64,000 bases of DNA from Leptospirales bacterium (lineage in GTDB: Bacteria > Spirochaetota > Leptospiria > Leptospirales > Leptonemataceae): contig JAEUSB010000101.1 in assembly GCA_016788865.1 (NCBI GenBank), forward strand, positions 1 to 64,000, given 5' to 3'. The first letter of the stretch is position 1, and the number at the start of each line of letters is the position of its first letter. Below, one piece after another: positions 9,473 to 18,738 of the stretch. The notes beneath the pieces were generated by a model that saw nothing but the letters and a program-made list of their open reading frames with translations, ran no database searches and had not been told where the DNA came from. The translations under genes were made by a program, and so were the position numbers.

Positions 9473-12400
9473 GCGCAGAAAAACCAAACCAACCAGACAT
9501 TTATCAACCCAGGGAACATATTCGATTTGTCACGGCTGCTTCCTTGTTTGACGGCCACGATGCTTCAATCAACATCTTCCGCCGCCTGCTTCAGTCCCAT
9601 GGAGCTGAAGTCATCCATTTGGGCCACAATCGATCCGTTCAGGAGGTAGTGGAAGCCGCACTTTCCGAAGACGTGCAGGGAATTGCAATCTCCAGCTATC
9701 AGGGAGGTCACGTTGAATATTTTAAGTATCTCAAAGACCTCTTACAGGAAAAAGGAGCCGGGCATATCAAGATCTACGGCGGCGGTGGCGGCGTTATTGT
9801 ACCAGAAGAAATCCAAGAGCTTGAATCATATGGAATCGCAAAGATATTCTCGCCGGAAGATGGCCGGACCATGGGATTGGCTGGCATTATCTCAAGCATG
9901 CTCGTCGCCACTGATTTTGCGCCGGATAAGCTTGGCCTGCCAGATTTGTCGCCTGACGTTATTTCAAACACCGCTGTGCTTGGCCGCATGGTGTCGATCC
10001 TTGAAAAAGGTGAATCCATCCCGCTGAACCTGGCGGATCGAAAATGTCCCGTGCTGGGCATTACAGGTCCCGGAGGGGCCGGAAAATCTTCTCTAACGGA
10101 CGAGCTGATTCTCAGGTTTATACAGGCCGATCCAAACATTCGAATTGCAGTATTTGCCGTGGATCCAACGCGAAAGAAGACCGGAGGCGCGCTCCTCGGA
10201 GATCGCATCCGTGTGAATTCACTTGCCATTCATCCTGATCGCATATTTTTCAGATCGCTCGCTACGCGTAAATCCGGCGGGACCATCAGCGATGCACTGG
10301 GCCATTTACTTCCAGTCTTCCGAAAACTACCTTTTGATTTGATAATTGTCGAAACGTCGGGTTCCGGACAATCAGACTCTGAAATCACAGCCCTTGCCGA
10401 TGTAAATCTCTATGCAATGACACCCGAGTTTGGGGCACCTACGCAGCTTGAGAAGATCGCCATGCTCGACTTCGCTGACATTGTCGCGCTGAACAAGGGC
10501 GATCGTGCCGGGGCAAAAGACGCAATAATCCATGTGCGAAAGCAATTCCAACGGAATCACAATCGCTTCAATGAAGCGCCAGAATCCATGCCAGTCTATG
10601 CAACGGTTGCCAGTCGATTCCAGGACCAGGGTGTTAGCAAATTGCATTCTGCAATTGTGGAAACAATGATTTCAAAAGGTTTTGATTTTAAGAAGTGCGC
10701 GAATGACCTGAACCAGCAGCTCGATACCACGGAAATCCTGGCACCCAATCGTCTTCGGTATCTTTCCGAGATTGCTGATACGGTTCGCGAGTATCATCGG
10801 GAAGGCAGAAATCAATCGTCCCTTGCTGCGGATCTTCAAAGCCTGCGCCGTGCCCTGACCCTGCTCGATTCAGCCGAACTGCGCAAGGCAATCGAGGAGA
10901 AAATAAAAGAGATTGAGCGCAAGATTAAACCGGAAGTTCTCTCGTGGCTTGAAAGTTGGCCAAAACTTCGGGATTCTTACAAGGCCAACGAACTCAAATA
11001 CAAAATTCGCAATACTGAGATGACTCAGGCCCTGGGATTCAAAACGTTATCCGGCATTCGTGTGCCCCTGGTTGCCCTGCCCTCAACCGAATCCGAGTCC
11101 GATCTAGTCCAGTACGCCTATCGCGAGAATCTTCCAGGAACTTTCCCATTTACGGCCTCGGTTTTTCCATTCCGCAAGCCAGATGAAGATCCCATTCGCA
11201 TGTTCGCTGGCGAAGGTGGTCCAGAGCGAACAAACACTCGCTTTCACTATCTGACCGGTGGAGCAAAAAAGTCATTCACGCGACTTTCCACTGCCTTTGA
11301 CTCTGTCACCCTCTATGGCGAAAATCCTGCCATCCGCCCGGACATCTATGGCAAGATTGGCAATTCCGGAGTGAGCGTACCTTCGCTCGACGACTGCAAG
11401 CGCCTGTATTCTGGCTTTGACCTCTGTGATCCAGGGACCTCTGTGAGTATGACCATCAACGGGCCCGCTCCCATGTTGCTTGCTTTCTTTTTCAACACCG
11501 CGATCGACGGCCAGGTAGAGAAGACGCTACGCGAACAGGGAAAACTCGATGAGGCAAGAAAGATCATTGAAGAATTCTATGCACAAAAAGGATTACCGGT
11601 CCCCGGGTACAATCGAGACCTGCCTCAAGGACATGATGGTACGGGACTTCTCCTTGGCTTGTCCGGAGACAGGCTAATCGACGCAGAAACGTATTCCAAC
11701 ATCAAGCAAAGCGTGATTCAAAAGGTCCGCGGGACGGTGCAGGCGGATATTCTGAAGGAAGATCAAGCGCAGAATACCTGCATTTTCTCAACTCAGTTTG
11801 CGCTGAAGATGATGGGAGATATTCAGGAGTACTTTTCAGCCAATCAGGTAAGAAACTTCTATTCTGTTTCGATCTCCGGATATCACATTGCAGAGGCCGG
11901 AGCAAACCCAATCACGCAGCTGGCTTTCACCCTGGCCAATGGTTTCACGTACGTGGAATACTACAGGAAGCGCGGAATTCCAATCGACGACTTCGCGCCA
12001 AACTTGAGCTTCTTCTTCTCTAACGGGCTGGACGCCGAATATTCCGTAATCGGCCGCGCAGCAAGGCGCATCTGGGCCGTGGCAATGCAACGTCTCTACG
12101 GCGGCGCCGAGCGCTCGCAGAAGCTCAAATACCATATTCAAACCAGCGGTCGATCTTTGCACGCAATGGAAATCGACTTCAACGACATTCGAACCACATT
12201 GCAGGCGCTCTACGCATTGTATGACAACACAAACAGTCTGCATACAAATGCATTTGATGAAGCCATAACAACACCCACCGAGAACTCGGTTCGCCGCGCT
12301 ATGGCAATCCAACTCATTATTACAAAAGAACTCGGTCTAAATAAGAACCAGAATCCACTTCAAGGTTCTTACATCATAGAAGAGCTCACGAATCTAGTCG

Positions 12401-12825
12401 AGGAAGCAGTACTTGCCGAGTTCGATCGCTTGACCGAACGGGGCGGCGTTCCGGGGGCCATGGAGGCGATGTACCAACGGGGCAAGATCCAGGAAGAGTC
12501 ACTGCATTACGAAGAGCTTAAGCATTCGGGTGAACTTCCCATCATTGGAGTGAATACGTTCCTGGGCTCGCAGGACGGAGTTGCGCCCAGGACCGAGCTC
12601 ATTCGCAGTACGGACGCTGAGAAAAAAGAAATGATCGAACGTGTGGATAGAATCCGCCGCGCGTTTGCCGGGGAGTCGGAAAAGGCGCTGGCAAAACTAA
12701 AGAGCACAGCCCTGGCCGGCGGGAATATTTTTGAAGAGCTTATGGAAACCACCAGGGTCTGCACTCTCGGCGATATCAGCCTGGCATTATACGGTGTCGG
12801 CGGCAGCTATCGGCGAAACATGTAA
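9469..12825 (+). CDS. icmF: Fused isobutyryl-CoA mutase (B12 domain, G3E GTPase chaperone, mutase)
   Basis: IcmF carries in one 1118-residue chain the cobalamin-binding subunit, the MeaB-like G-protein chaperone and the acyl-CoA mutase. It interconverts isobutyryl-CoA and n-butyryl-CoA through adenosylcobalamin radical chemistry. Visible: the base-off B12 motif SLFDGHDAS with the cobalt-ligating His30, followed by GIAISSYQGGH and YGGGGGVI; GTPase P-loop GPGGAGKSS near residue 200, switch region DPTRKKTGGALLGDRIR and NKGDRAG for guanine; then the mutase barrel (about 550-1118) with RFHYLTGGAKKS and SVSMTINGPAP. The length fits the family. With ccr at 23-24 kb it suggests four-carbon acyl-CoA interconversion. 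No cobalamin riboswitch was recognised upstream. The 3' end almost touches the convergent GH1 gene. Confidence 0.95.
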   Translation: MSAEKPNQPDIYQPREHIRFVTAASLFDGHDASINIFRRLLQSHGAEVIHLGHNRSVQEVVEAALSEDVQGIAISSYQGGHVEYFKYLKDLLQEKGAGHIKIYGGGGGVIVPEEIQELESYGIAKIFSPEDGRTMGLAGIISSMLVATDFAPDKLGLPDLSPDVISNTAVLGRMVSILEKGESIPLNLADRKCPVLGITGPGGAGKSSLTDELILRFIQADPNIRIAVFAVDPTRKKTGGALLGDRIRVNSLAIHPDRIFFRSLATRKSGGTISDALGHLLPVFRKLPFDLIIVETSGSGQSDSEITALADVNLYAMTPEFGAPTQLEKIAMLDFADIVALNKGDRAGAKDAIIHVRKQFQRNHNRFNEAPESMPVYATVASRFQDQGVSKLHSAIVETMISKGFDFKKCANDLNQQLDTTEILAPNRLRYLSEIADTVREYHREGRNQSSLAADLQSLRRALTLLDSAELRKAIEEKIKEIERKIKPEVLSWLESWPKLRDSYKANELKYKIRNTEMTQALGFKTLSGIRVPLVALPSTESESDLVQYAYRENLPGTFPFTASVFPFRKPDEDPIRMFAGEGGPERTNTRFHYLTGGAKKSFTRLSTAFDSVTLYGENPAIRPDIYGKIGNSGVSVPSLDDCKRLYSGFDLCDPGTSVSMTINGPAPMLLAFFFNTAIDGQVEKTLREQGKLDEARKIIEEFYAQKGLPVPGYNRDLPQGHDGTGLLLGLSGDRLIDAETYSNIKQSVIQKVRGTVQADILKEDQAQNTCIFSTQFALKMMGDIQEYFSANQVRNFYSVSISGYHIAEAGANPITQLAFTLANGFTYVEYYRKRGIPIDDFAPNLSFFFSNGLDAEYSVIGRAARRIWAVAMQRLYGGAERSQKLKYHIQTSGRSLHAMEIDFNDIRTTLQALYALYDNTNSLHTNAFDEAITTPTENSVRRAMAIQLIITKELGLNKNQNPLQGSYIIEELTNLVEEAVLAEFDRLTERGGVPGAMEAMYQRGKIQEESLHYEELKHSGELPIIGVNTFLGSQDGVAPRTELIRSTDAEKKEMIERVDRIRRAFAGESEKALAKLKSTALAGGNIFEELMETTRVCTLGDISLALYGVGGSYRRNM

Positions 12826-12828
12826 CGC

Positions 12829-14163
12829 TCAATCGCCCTTTAAGAAGTCCCTGAACCAGAGCCCCGAGTCCTTGATCCGCCTTTGCTGGGTCTCAAAATC
12901 CACGTGGACAATACCAAAGCGTGGTCTGTAGCCAAAAGCCCATTCAAAGTTATCGAGAAAGCTCCAGATGAAATATCCGGAAACCGGAACGCCTTCCTGC
13001 TTGGCGCGCAAGACCTGTGCGATATAGTTCTTTAAGAAGTCTACACGAAGCGGATCGTGAACGCGATCTCCCGTGACCTGATCGCGAAACGCGGCTCCAT
13101 TTTCGGTTACAAAAATCTTCTTAACTTCGGGATATTGTGAAACCTTCTTCAAGAGATGGTAAATTCCTTCCGGGTAGACTTCCCATCCCATTTCCGTCTC
13201 CGGCTTCTGGCGTTTCTTTGGACTGATGCTCTTGAGCCAGACATACGGACGGAACATGGAGGCTTTCACAATCTCGCGCGTGTAATTCTGAATTCCAATG
13301 AAATCAAAGTTAAACTTAACGCGATCGTCATCCCCCTCTTTCATGAATTTTTCAATTTTGCGAAGGGCCTTCAAGTCATCCCAGGGATACCCCCGCCCGC
13401 AAGCAGGATCGAGGAAGATGCGATTGATTGCAGCGTCAAAGCGAGCTCTGGCTCGTTCATTCCGATCTGAGGCGGACCATGGTTCAATGTGTGTCATCGA
13501 AAACGTTGTCCCCACCTGGGAATCAGGACAGTTTGCCCTGGCAACTCTGCCCCCCGCGGCCTGAGCGAGTGTGGCATGGTGTGCTGATTTTACAAAGTTA
13601 GTAAGACCGTATTTACCTGGTGCATGAACACCAATCAGATAACCGGCTGCTGTAAACGCCATGGGCTCGTTCAGAATCATCCAGTTCTTCACGCGATCAC
13701 CAAACGTGCGCGTACAAAAATCAGTGTATTCTTCAAACCAGGAAACAATATCACGATTGAGCCAGCCACCCTTGTCCTCAAGGTGCTGGGGCAAATCCCA
13801 GTGATACAATGTAACCCAGGGTGTGATTCCGCGACTCAGGCAGGCATCAATTAGTCGATTGTAGAAGTCCACGCCCCGCTTCTCAATCCTGCCAGTTCCC
13901 TCAGGGAAGATTCGCGTCCACCCCAGGGAAAAACGATAATTAGAAATGGCGAGAGACCGCAAGAGATCAAGGTCGGATTCGTACCGATGGTAGTGATCGC
14001 AGGCGACGTCACCGTTATCACGATTTTCTATTTTGCGTTTCTTGTGTGAAAAGCGGTCCCAGATGGATTCGCCCTTACCATCTTCCCTGAATGCACCTTC
14101 TATTTGATAGGCAGCGGTTGCGGTACCCCAGACAAAGTCAGGGCCAAAGTCTTGACGCTTCAC
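12829..14163 (-). CDS. Glycoside hydrolase family 1 beta-glucosidase
   Basis: A 444-residue GH1 (beta/alpha)8-barrel enzyme that hydrolyses beta-linked glucosides or galactosides by a retaining mechanism. The N-terminal FVWGTATAAYQIEGA signature, the acid/base Glu in WMILNEPMAF (Glu166), the catalytic nucleophile in IFVTENGAAF (near residue 352) and the C-terminal SGYFIWSFLDNFEWAFGY segment are all intact and in order. There is no signal peptide, so it acts in the cytoplasm. It starts with GTG at 14163, overlapping the stop of the small upstream frame as GTGA, which implies translational coupling. No sugar transporter lies next to it, so the substrate is unknown. It is the last gene of the acpP-led minus-strand run. 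Confidence 0.93.
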   Translation of the reverse strand: MKRQDFGPDFVWGTATAAYQIEGAFREDGKGESIWDRFSHKKRKIENRDNGDVACDHYHRYESDLDLLRSLAISNYRFSLGWTRIFPEGTGRIEKRGVDFYNRLIDACLSRGITPWVTLYHWDLPQHLEDKGGWLNRDIVSWFEEYTDFCTRTFGDRVKNWMILNEPMAFTAAGYLIGVHAPGKYGLTNFVKSAHHATLAQAAGGRVARANCPDSQVGTTFSMTHIEPWSASDRNERARARFDAAINRIFLDPACGRGYPWDDLKALRKIEKFMKEGDDDRVKFNFDFIGIQNYTREIVKASMFRPYVWLKSISPKKRQKPETEMGWEVYPEGIYHLLKKVSQYPEVKKIFVTENGAAFRDQVTGDRVHDPLRVDFLKNYIAQVLRAKQEGVPVSGYFIWSFLDNFEWAFGYRPRFGIVHVDFETQQRRIKDSGLWFRDFLKGD

Positions 14164-14345
14164 GCCTTAAGGTCTACGGCCTGGCCTTTTTTCTCGCCAG
14201 GAACCTCAACGGGATTCATTCGTTCCAGGAACTGCGCCATCTCGTCCCTCGTCAACAGGGTTGGCGAGGGTTGAAAATGTGGCGGTTTGTGAAACGGGTT
14301 CACAGGTTGCACGTGCGCTTGTTGAATTGGCTGCGATCCTTCCAT
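14160..14345 (-). CDS. Small Pro/His/Gln-rich hypothetical protein coupled to the glucosidase
   Basis: A frame of 61 residues opens at the ATG at 14345, after AGGTGAG with a short 3-base spacer, and its stop overlaps the GH1 GTG start. The protein is rich in Gln, His and Pro in its first half (IQQAHVQPVNPFHKPPHFQP) and then has a short helical stretch (TRDEMAQFLERMNP). I recognise no family. The overlap and ribosome site favour a real gene, possibly acting as a leader that couples GH1 translation. A longer in-frame start at 14390 is possible but has no better ribosome site. Confidence 0.5.
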   Translation of the reverse strand: MEGSQPIQQAHVQPVNPFHKPPHFQPSPTLLTRDEMAQFLERMNPVEVPGEKKGQAVDLKA

Positions 14346-14401
14346 GGACTCACCTGAAGATAGAATAGCCAGTAAGGCGCCGGGGTGCAACTATTTTCCG
14401 G

Positions 14402-15526
14402 CTACTGAATTTCGCGAACAAGCAGGACTGGCAGGCCACCGGCCATACGGTCAAAGAAGGCGCTGACGCGAACAGTGGCTCCCTGTTGAAGACCGGGCGG
14501 CAGTGTCCCGGCCAGGCGCGCCTTGCCGCCTGCCGTGACCAGAATTGGGCCCGGGTCCATTTCAATGGTGCCCGGCCAGTCTACCTGCACACCCTGATAA
14601 ATCGCAGGATCGTCTGTAATCTGCTGAATGGTAACGTTGTCCTCAAACGATTTGGTGGGAATAAAGGGGATCATTTGCTTTAACAGGCTTGATCGTTCCT
14701 TGATCTCAAAGCCAGCGTTGGAATACTCAATTTCGTTGAGTAACAGTCGACCCTCGTTTACGCGACCTTCAAGGATTTTCTGACGAGCGAGCAGATATTG
14801 ATCCACCACTTCCTTTCTGGTCTCGAAACGAAACCGAACATCGACGTTCTTGAGTTCAGACATGGGAATGATTGTGCCCTGGGCCGGTGCCTCCGGTAGC
14901 TTCTCAGCCAGGTCAGCGAGCGGTCCTCGCATGAACTTGAGATACAAGAAGAATCCAACTGCCAGCACCACCAGCAAGAGTGCCGCGAAGCCGCCCATGC
15001 GCAATATACGCGAGCGATTGGCAGCAGAGGGAAAAATGGACTTGAGCCAGGAGAATCGTTCTGCAAAGTCCCGGCCGCCGGATTCCGCTTCCACCTGCCT
15101 GACTCGACCCTGCTCAGAATACCAGGCCCGCAGTGGCAAATAACGTTCAATGGGCGATTCAGAGACCTCGTGCTGCAATTCTTCCGGCTCTGCGCGCAAC
15201 CGTTCGATTAGTTTGTCTGCAAATGTATCCGAAGGGTCTGCGTTGATTACTCGGGTATAGCAAAGGAGTGCGTCTGACGTTCTACCTGCATGTAAATGGA
15301 TGAGCGCGTCCACGTAGAAGAACTCGGGGTCCGTAAACTCGGCCTGCTCAGTCCATTCTTCTGCCTGTCGCACATGTCCCAATCCCAGGAGCGAGACCGC
15401 ACCGGCCAGATGCAGGAACTTATCTCGCTTTTTAGCCGAACGAATAACTTGATCGCAGAGTCGGAACGCTTCGCCGTACGATCGGTTTAAGATCAGAGCG
15501 CAGACCCGGTCCTTCACGCTTCCCAT
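14402..15526 (-). CDS. TPR-like protein with one central membrane helix
   Basis: 374 residues. The N-terminal ~120 residues form TPR-like helical pairs (for example AGAVSLLGLGHVRQAEEWTE and DALLCYTRVINADPSDTFAD). A charged linker follows, then one transmembrane helix (GFAALLLVVLAVGFFLYLKF) near residues 177-197. The extracytoplasmic C-terminal half ends in a small beta-rich region that could be OB-like (QGATVRVSAFF...GGLPVLLVREI). The arrangement suggests a membrane-anchored scaffold with a cytoplasmic TPR part. The ATG overlaps the aroB stop (TGATG), so the two are co-translated. The function is unknown; nothing ties it to the shikimate pathway beyond position. Confidence 0.8.
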   Translation of the reverse strand: MGSVKDRVCALILNRSYGEAFRLCDQVIRSAKKRDKFLHLAGAVSLLGLGHVRQAEEWTEQAEFTDPEFFYVDALIHLHAGRTSDALLCYTRVINADPSDTFADKLIERLRAEPEELQHEVSESPIERYLPLRAWYSEQGRVRQVEAESGGRDFAERFSWLKSIFPSAANRSRILRMGGFAALLLVVLAVGFFLYLKFMRGPLADLAEKLPEAPAQGTIIPMSELKNVDVRFRFETRKEVVDQYLLARQKILEGRVNEGRLLLNEIEYSNAGFEIKERSSLLKQMIPFIPTKSFEDNVTIQQITDDPAIYQGVQVDWPGTIEMDPGPILVTAGGKARLAGTLPPGLQQGATVRVSAFFDRMAGGLPVLLVREIQ

Positions 15527-16614
15527 CAGCCATACCGCCGTTTTTGCTCAGCCCAGGCTAGCTCAAACTCGCCGCGTGACATTGGGATTCCGTAAACAGG
15601 TCTGCCCTGCCCTTCGAGCAGGACAAAACGAATCGTATCACCGGAATTCTTCTTATCGAATTTCATATGCTCAAACAGGTCTGATGCTTCAAACCCGCAC
15701 GTGTCCATAGGAAGGCCCAGGTTTTTCATTAGCCGCAGAATACGGTCCACAAATTCCCCCGGCAGACCGCATTTTTCATGCGAAAGAAGCAGTGCTGTTA
15801 CCAGTCCACGCGAGACCGCATGACCATGAGAGAATTTTTTGTACTCAGTTATGGATTCCAGCGCATGCGCCGTGGTATGGCCAAGATTTAAGATCGACCG
15901 TAGCCCGGTTTCCTTAGGATCTTCGGATACAATGCTGGCCTTGAAGGCCGCTGAGTCCCGAACAACTTGAATTAGCACTTCTGGTGCCCGAACTTTTGCG
16001 AGATTGGATTCAAGAAAGTCCAGGTCACGACCGCTTCTTTCCATGCAGCAGTGTTTGACGATTTCAGCAAATCCACAGGCCCACTCTGCATCCGGCAACG
16101 ACTGGAACATGGAAACATTGCAGTACACAATTTGCGGATGATAGAATGCGCCCACCATGTTCTTTCCGTGGTCGACATTCACCGCTACCTTTCCACCAAC
16201 GCTTGAATCGACGGCGGCCAGCAAAGTAGTTGGCACCTGCACGAACCGCACGCCACGGAGAACTGTCGCAGCCACAAACCCCACAAAATCGCCTACAACA
16301 CCGCCGCCAATTGCAACGAGAATGGTTTTGCGATCGATCCTGTTTTTGATAAGCCAGTTGTAAACATCTGCCAGCCTGGAAATATGCTTATTGCTCTCAC
16401 CTTGCTCCAGAAGATAGATGGAATCCCGGGGAAGCCCGGTCTCGGTAAAGAAGCGCTCCAGGATCTTATCCAGACCTTTCTGGCTGATGAAAACAAGGCG
16501 AGCACCCATTCCGTTCAGTATCTCGGCAAGACCCGCATAATTGTCCGTTATGTGGATTGGGTATGAGCCTGGCGTGGAACCCTGCACATCAACCTTGAGC
16601 AGCAGTTCATTCAT
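15526..16614 (-). CDS. aroB: 3-dehydroquinate synthase
   Basis: The 362-residue enzyme converts DAHP to 3-dehydroquinate, step two of the shikimate pathway, using NAD+ and a divalent metal. The NAD site GGGVVGDFVGFVAAT, the PTTLLAAVDSSVGGKVAVN segment, GAFYHPQ, ELAEIVKH-like FAEIVKHC, and the metal-binding LNLGHTTAHALE and HGHAVSRG motifs are all present in the family order. Its start overlaps the end of rnc by 8 bases, and its stop overlaps the start of the TPR gene. It therefore lies inside the acpP-rnc-aroB transcription unit and not in an aromatic-biosynthesis cluster. Confidence 0.96.
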   Translation of the reverse strand: MNELLLKVDVQGSTPGSYPIHITDNYAGLAEILNGMGARLVFISQKGLDKILERFFTETGLPRDSIYLLEQGESNKHISRLADVYNWLIKNRIDRKTILVAIGGGVVGDFVGFVAATVLRGVRFVQVPTTLLAAVDSSVGGKVAVNVDHGKNMVGAFYHPQIVYCNVSMFQSLPDAEWACGFAEIVKHCCMERSGRDLDFLESNLAKVRAPEVLIQVVRDSAAFKASIVSEDPKETGLRSILNLGHTTAHALESITEYKKFSHGHAVSRGLVTALLLSHEKCGLPGEFVDRILRLMKNLGLPMDTCGFEASDLFEHMKFDKKNSGDTIRFVLLEGQGRPVYGIPMSRGEFELAWAEQKRRYG

Positions 16615-17359
16615 CCTGTTTGCCTTTCATCTTGCTGAGCGCATTCTCGGCGGCTTGATGCTCTGCCTTCTTTCTAGAATCGCCCTTACCACGACCAACT
16701 TCGCGACCGCCAACCATCACCGCCACCTCAAAGACCGGTTTGTGATCCGGGCCGCTCGATTTTACAGTCTCATAGACAGGGAGCGGTTTTTTGAGTCGCT
16801 GAATAAATTCCTGAAAGCGAGTCTTTGAGTCGCGCACATCTTTCTGAGAAGCAAGGCCGCGCATTTTCTCCCCAAGAAGATTGCTTACAAACTTGTAGCA
16901 GGCATCCCAGCCCCGTTCTAGATACACGGCACCAATGACTGCCTCCAGCGCATCGGCAAGAATCGATGCCCTGGTTTTGCCACCGGTCTGTTTTTCGCCC
17001 CGACCCAGCAAGATCACATCGCTGAGTTCAATGGACCTGGCTGCTTGCGCCAGAGTCGCCTCCGATGCCAGGGTAGCCTTGATTCGAGCCATCTTCCCTT
17101 CTGACATTTCTGGATAGTTTCTAAATAGATTGTCGTTTACGATAAGCGATAACACCGAGTCGCCCAGGTATTCCAGGCGCTGATTGTCGGGCACAGCCGG
17201 TTTTGATTCATGTGCATAGCTGGAATGCAGCAACGCCTGATGTATGAGCGAATAATCCGTTACGGGGATATGGTGTAATTTGCAGTAAGACTTAAGCTTG
17301 GCCAGGCGATCAGGGGATGTTTCCGGTTGCGTCCGCCTGGAGAAAAAACGGAGTCCCAT
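16607..17359 (-). CDS. rnc: Ribonuclease III
   Basis: RNase III cleaves double-stranded RNA in rRNA precursors and structured mRNAs. The 250-residue protein shows the catalytic signature NQRLEYLGDSVLSL, the second acidic cluster ILADALEAVIGAVYLERGW, and a C-terminal double-stranded-RNA-binding domain (about 180-245) ending GDSRKKAEHQAAENALSKM. The fabG-acpP-rnc order is widespread in bacteria and supports the call. An inverted repeat in the 43-base gap to acpP may reduce read-through into rnc. Confidence 0.97.
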   Translation of the reverse strand: MGLRFFSRRTQPETSPDRLAKLKSYCKLHHIPVTDYSLIHQALLHSSYAHESKPAVPDNQRLEYLGDSVLSLIVNDNLFRNYPEMSEGKMARIKATLASEATLAQAARSIELSDVILLGRGEKQTGGKTRASILADALEAVIGAVYLERGWDACYKFVSNLLGEKMRGLASQKDVRDSKTRFQEFIQRLKKPLPVYETVKSSGPDHKPVFEVAVMVGGREVGRGKGDSRKKAEHQAAENALSKMKGKQDE

Positions 17360-17371
17360 TTAGAAAGGAAG

Positions 17372-17397
17372 GCCGGCAATCACGGGGATTGCCGGCT
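17372..17397 (-). terminator. Hairpin between acpP and rnc (possible attenuator)
   Basis: GCCGGCAATC and its reverse complement are separated by a short loop in the acpP-rnc gap. On the minus strand it is followed by a C/T-rich run rather than a pure T-tract. It may partly terminate or process the abundant acpP message ahead of rnc. Confidence 0.45.
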
Positions 17398-17402
17398 TTG
17401 AA

Positions 17403-17636
17403 TCACTTGGCGTGCTCGTCAATGTAACGAGAAACGTCACCAACAGTCTGAATTTTTTCAGCATCTTCGTCTGAAATCTCGATTCCGAACTCTTCTTCGA
17501 GAGCCATTACGAGCTCTACAGTGTCAAGAGAGTCAGCACCGAGATCATCAATGAAATGAGCTTCTGGAGTTACTTCAGATTCGTCTACTCCGAGCTGCTC
17601 AACGATGATAGCCTTGATTTTTTCCATATCAGCCAT
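17403..17636 (-). CDS. acpP: Acyl carrier protein
   Basis: This 77-residue acidic four-helix carrier holds the growing acyl chain in fatty-acid synthesis. The phosphopantetheine attachment site is Ser36 in [19 protein letters not shown]. Length and charge are typical. GGAGG lies 6 bases before the ATG. A terminator separates it from fabG upstream, so it probably has its own promoter in 17640-17730. That interval also contains a small inverted repeat TACCT-N7-AGGTA at 17665-17681. Confidence 0.98.
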   Translation of the reverse strand: MADMEKIKAIIVEQLGVDESEVTPEAHFIDDLGADSLDTVELVMALEEEFGIEISDEDAEKIQTVGDVSRYIDEHAK

Positions 17637-17730
17637 GAGAGGCCTCCACGATTTTTTTTATTGATACCTCTGTAATAGGTACGAGGAGCTGAAAATGCCC
17701 ATGCCATTAAAGCGGGCAAGTGCAAAACCA

Positions 17731-17769
17731 AAAAAAAATCCGGGATTTTTAGCATTCCCGGATTTTTTT
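17731..17769 (-). terminator. Strong bidirectional-looking terminator after fabG
   Basis: A 13-bp stem (A-run plus TCCGGGA pairing with TCCCGGA plus T-run) around a 10-base loop lies 20 bases beyond the fabG stop. Runs of A and T on both sides give a U-tract in either direction. It separates fabG from acpP transcription. Confidence 0.85.
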
Positions 17770-17789
17770 ATCCACAAGTTAATCGCGCA

Positions 17790-18551
17790 TTAATCGGCGG
17801 AAGCTGGCTGGAAACCGCCCCCGTTAATATCAAGGACATGGCCTGTAATGAATGACGCCATGTCCGAGCATAAGAATGCCACACCATTTGCGATGTCCTC
17901 TGGCAGACCAGCGCGTTGGAGTGGAATCATTTTAGCCATACGGAGGCGGATGGCCTCTGGGATTGCGTCCGTCATGTCCGTCTTAATGAAGCCCGGGGCG
18001 ATTGCATTGCAACGAATGCCGCGTGACGCTCCTTCCAGAGCTACGGACTTAGTGAAACCGACAACACCGGCTTTGGAGGCCGAGTAATTTGTCTGGCCCA
18101 TATTCCCGTCTTTGGCAATAGAAGAGATGTTAACAATGGCGCCGCTTTTTTGCTTCATCATTTGTTTGAAAGCTGGCTGAGTGCAATTGAAAGTCCCGGT
18201 CAGGTTCACTGCAATTACAGCGTCCCATTGCTCCGGCTTCATGCGCATGAGCAATGTATCCTTTGTGATTCCCGCATTGTTTACAAGGATGTCAACGTGA
18301 CCAAATTCCTTGACACATGCTTCAATGAGAGCGTCTGCCTGATCCGCTTTTGAGATATCGCCGGCGTGTGAAATGACTTTGCGACCAGTGGCCGTGGCCA
18401 GTTCTTGCGCCGCTGCTGCTGCCTGCTCCGCGTTAATATCACTTATGACAATGTCCGCGCCCAGGGTTGCAAGTTTGTGTGCAATTGCCTTGCCAATACC
18501 CCTTGCAGAACCGGTTACAACGGCTGCCTTACCTGAAAAATTGATGCTCAT
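17790..18551 (-). CDS. fabG: 3-oxoacyl-[acyl-carrier-protein] reductase
   Basis: A short-chain dehydrogenase of 253 residues that reduces 3-oxoacyl-ACP with NADPH in fatty-acid elongation. Visible are the cofactor motif VVTGSARGIGKAIA, LVNNAGITKDTL, the catalytic Ser (IVNISSIAKD) and the YSASKAG Tyr/Lys pair, and the C-terminal ITGHVLDINGG. I place the start at the ATG at 18551, which GGGAG precedes by 6 bases. The frame stays open another 105 bases upstream, but that extension is not SDR-like. It lies next to acpP and rnc as in many bacteria. Confidence 0.95.
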   Translation of the reverse strand: MSINFSGKAAVVTGSARGIGKAIAHKLATLGADIVISDINAEQAAAAAQELATATGRKVISHAGDISKADQADALIEACVKEFGHVDILVNNAGITKDTLLMRMKPEQWDAVIAVNLTGTFNCTQPAFKQMMKQKSGAIVNISSIAKDGNMGQTNYSASKAGVVGFTKSVALEGASRGIRCNAIAPGFIKTDMTDAIPEAIRLRMAKMIPLQRAGLPEDIANGVAFLCSDMASFITGHVLDINGGGFQPASAD

Positions 18552-18738
18552 GAAAAACTCCCGAAAAAAGTCAAAGGCTCGCGCCTGAGGCCAGTTGTTC
18601 GATTGCGGGGCCCCCTGCAAAGTCTTTTTGAGCCTGGAACCCGCAGCCGGTGCCATCCTCCCGGCCTCAAAAAATCGATTTGCAAGCTTAACTCAAAGGT
18701 CTAGATACGAGATATTCTATAGAGAGGCCGCAGCCAAA

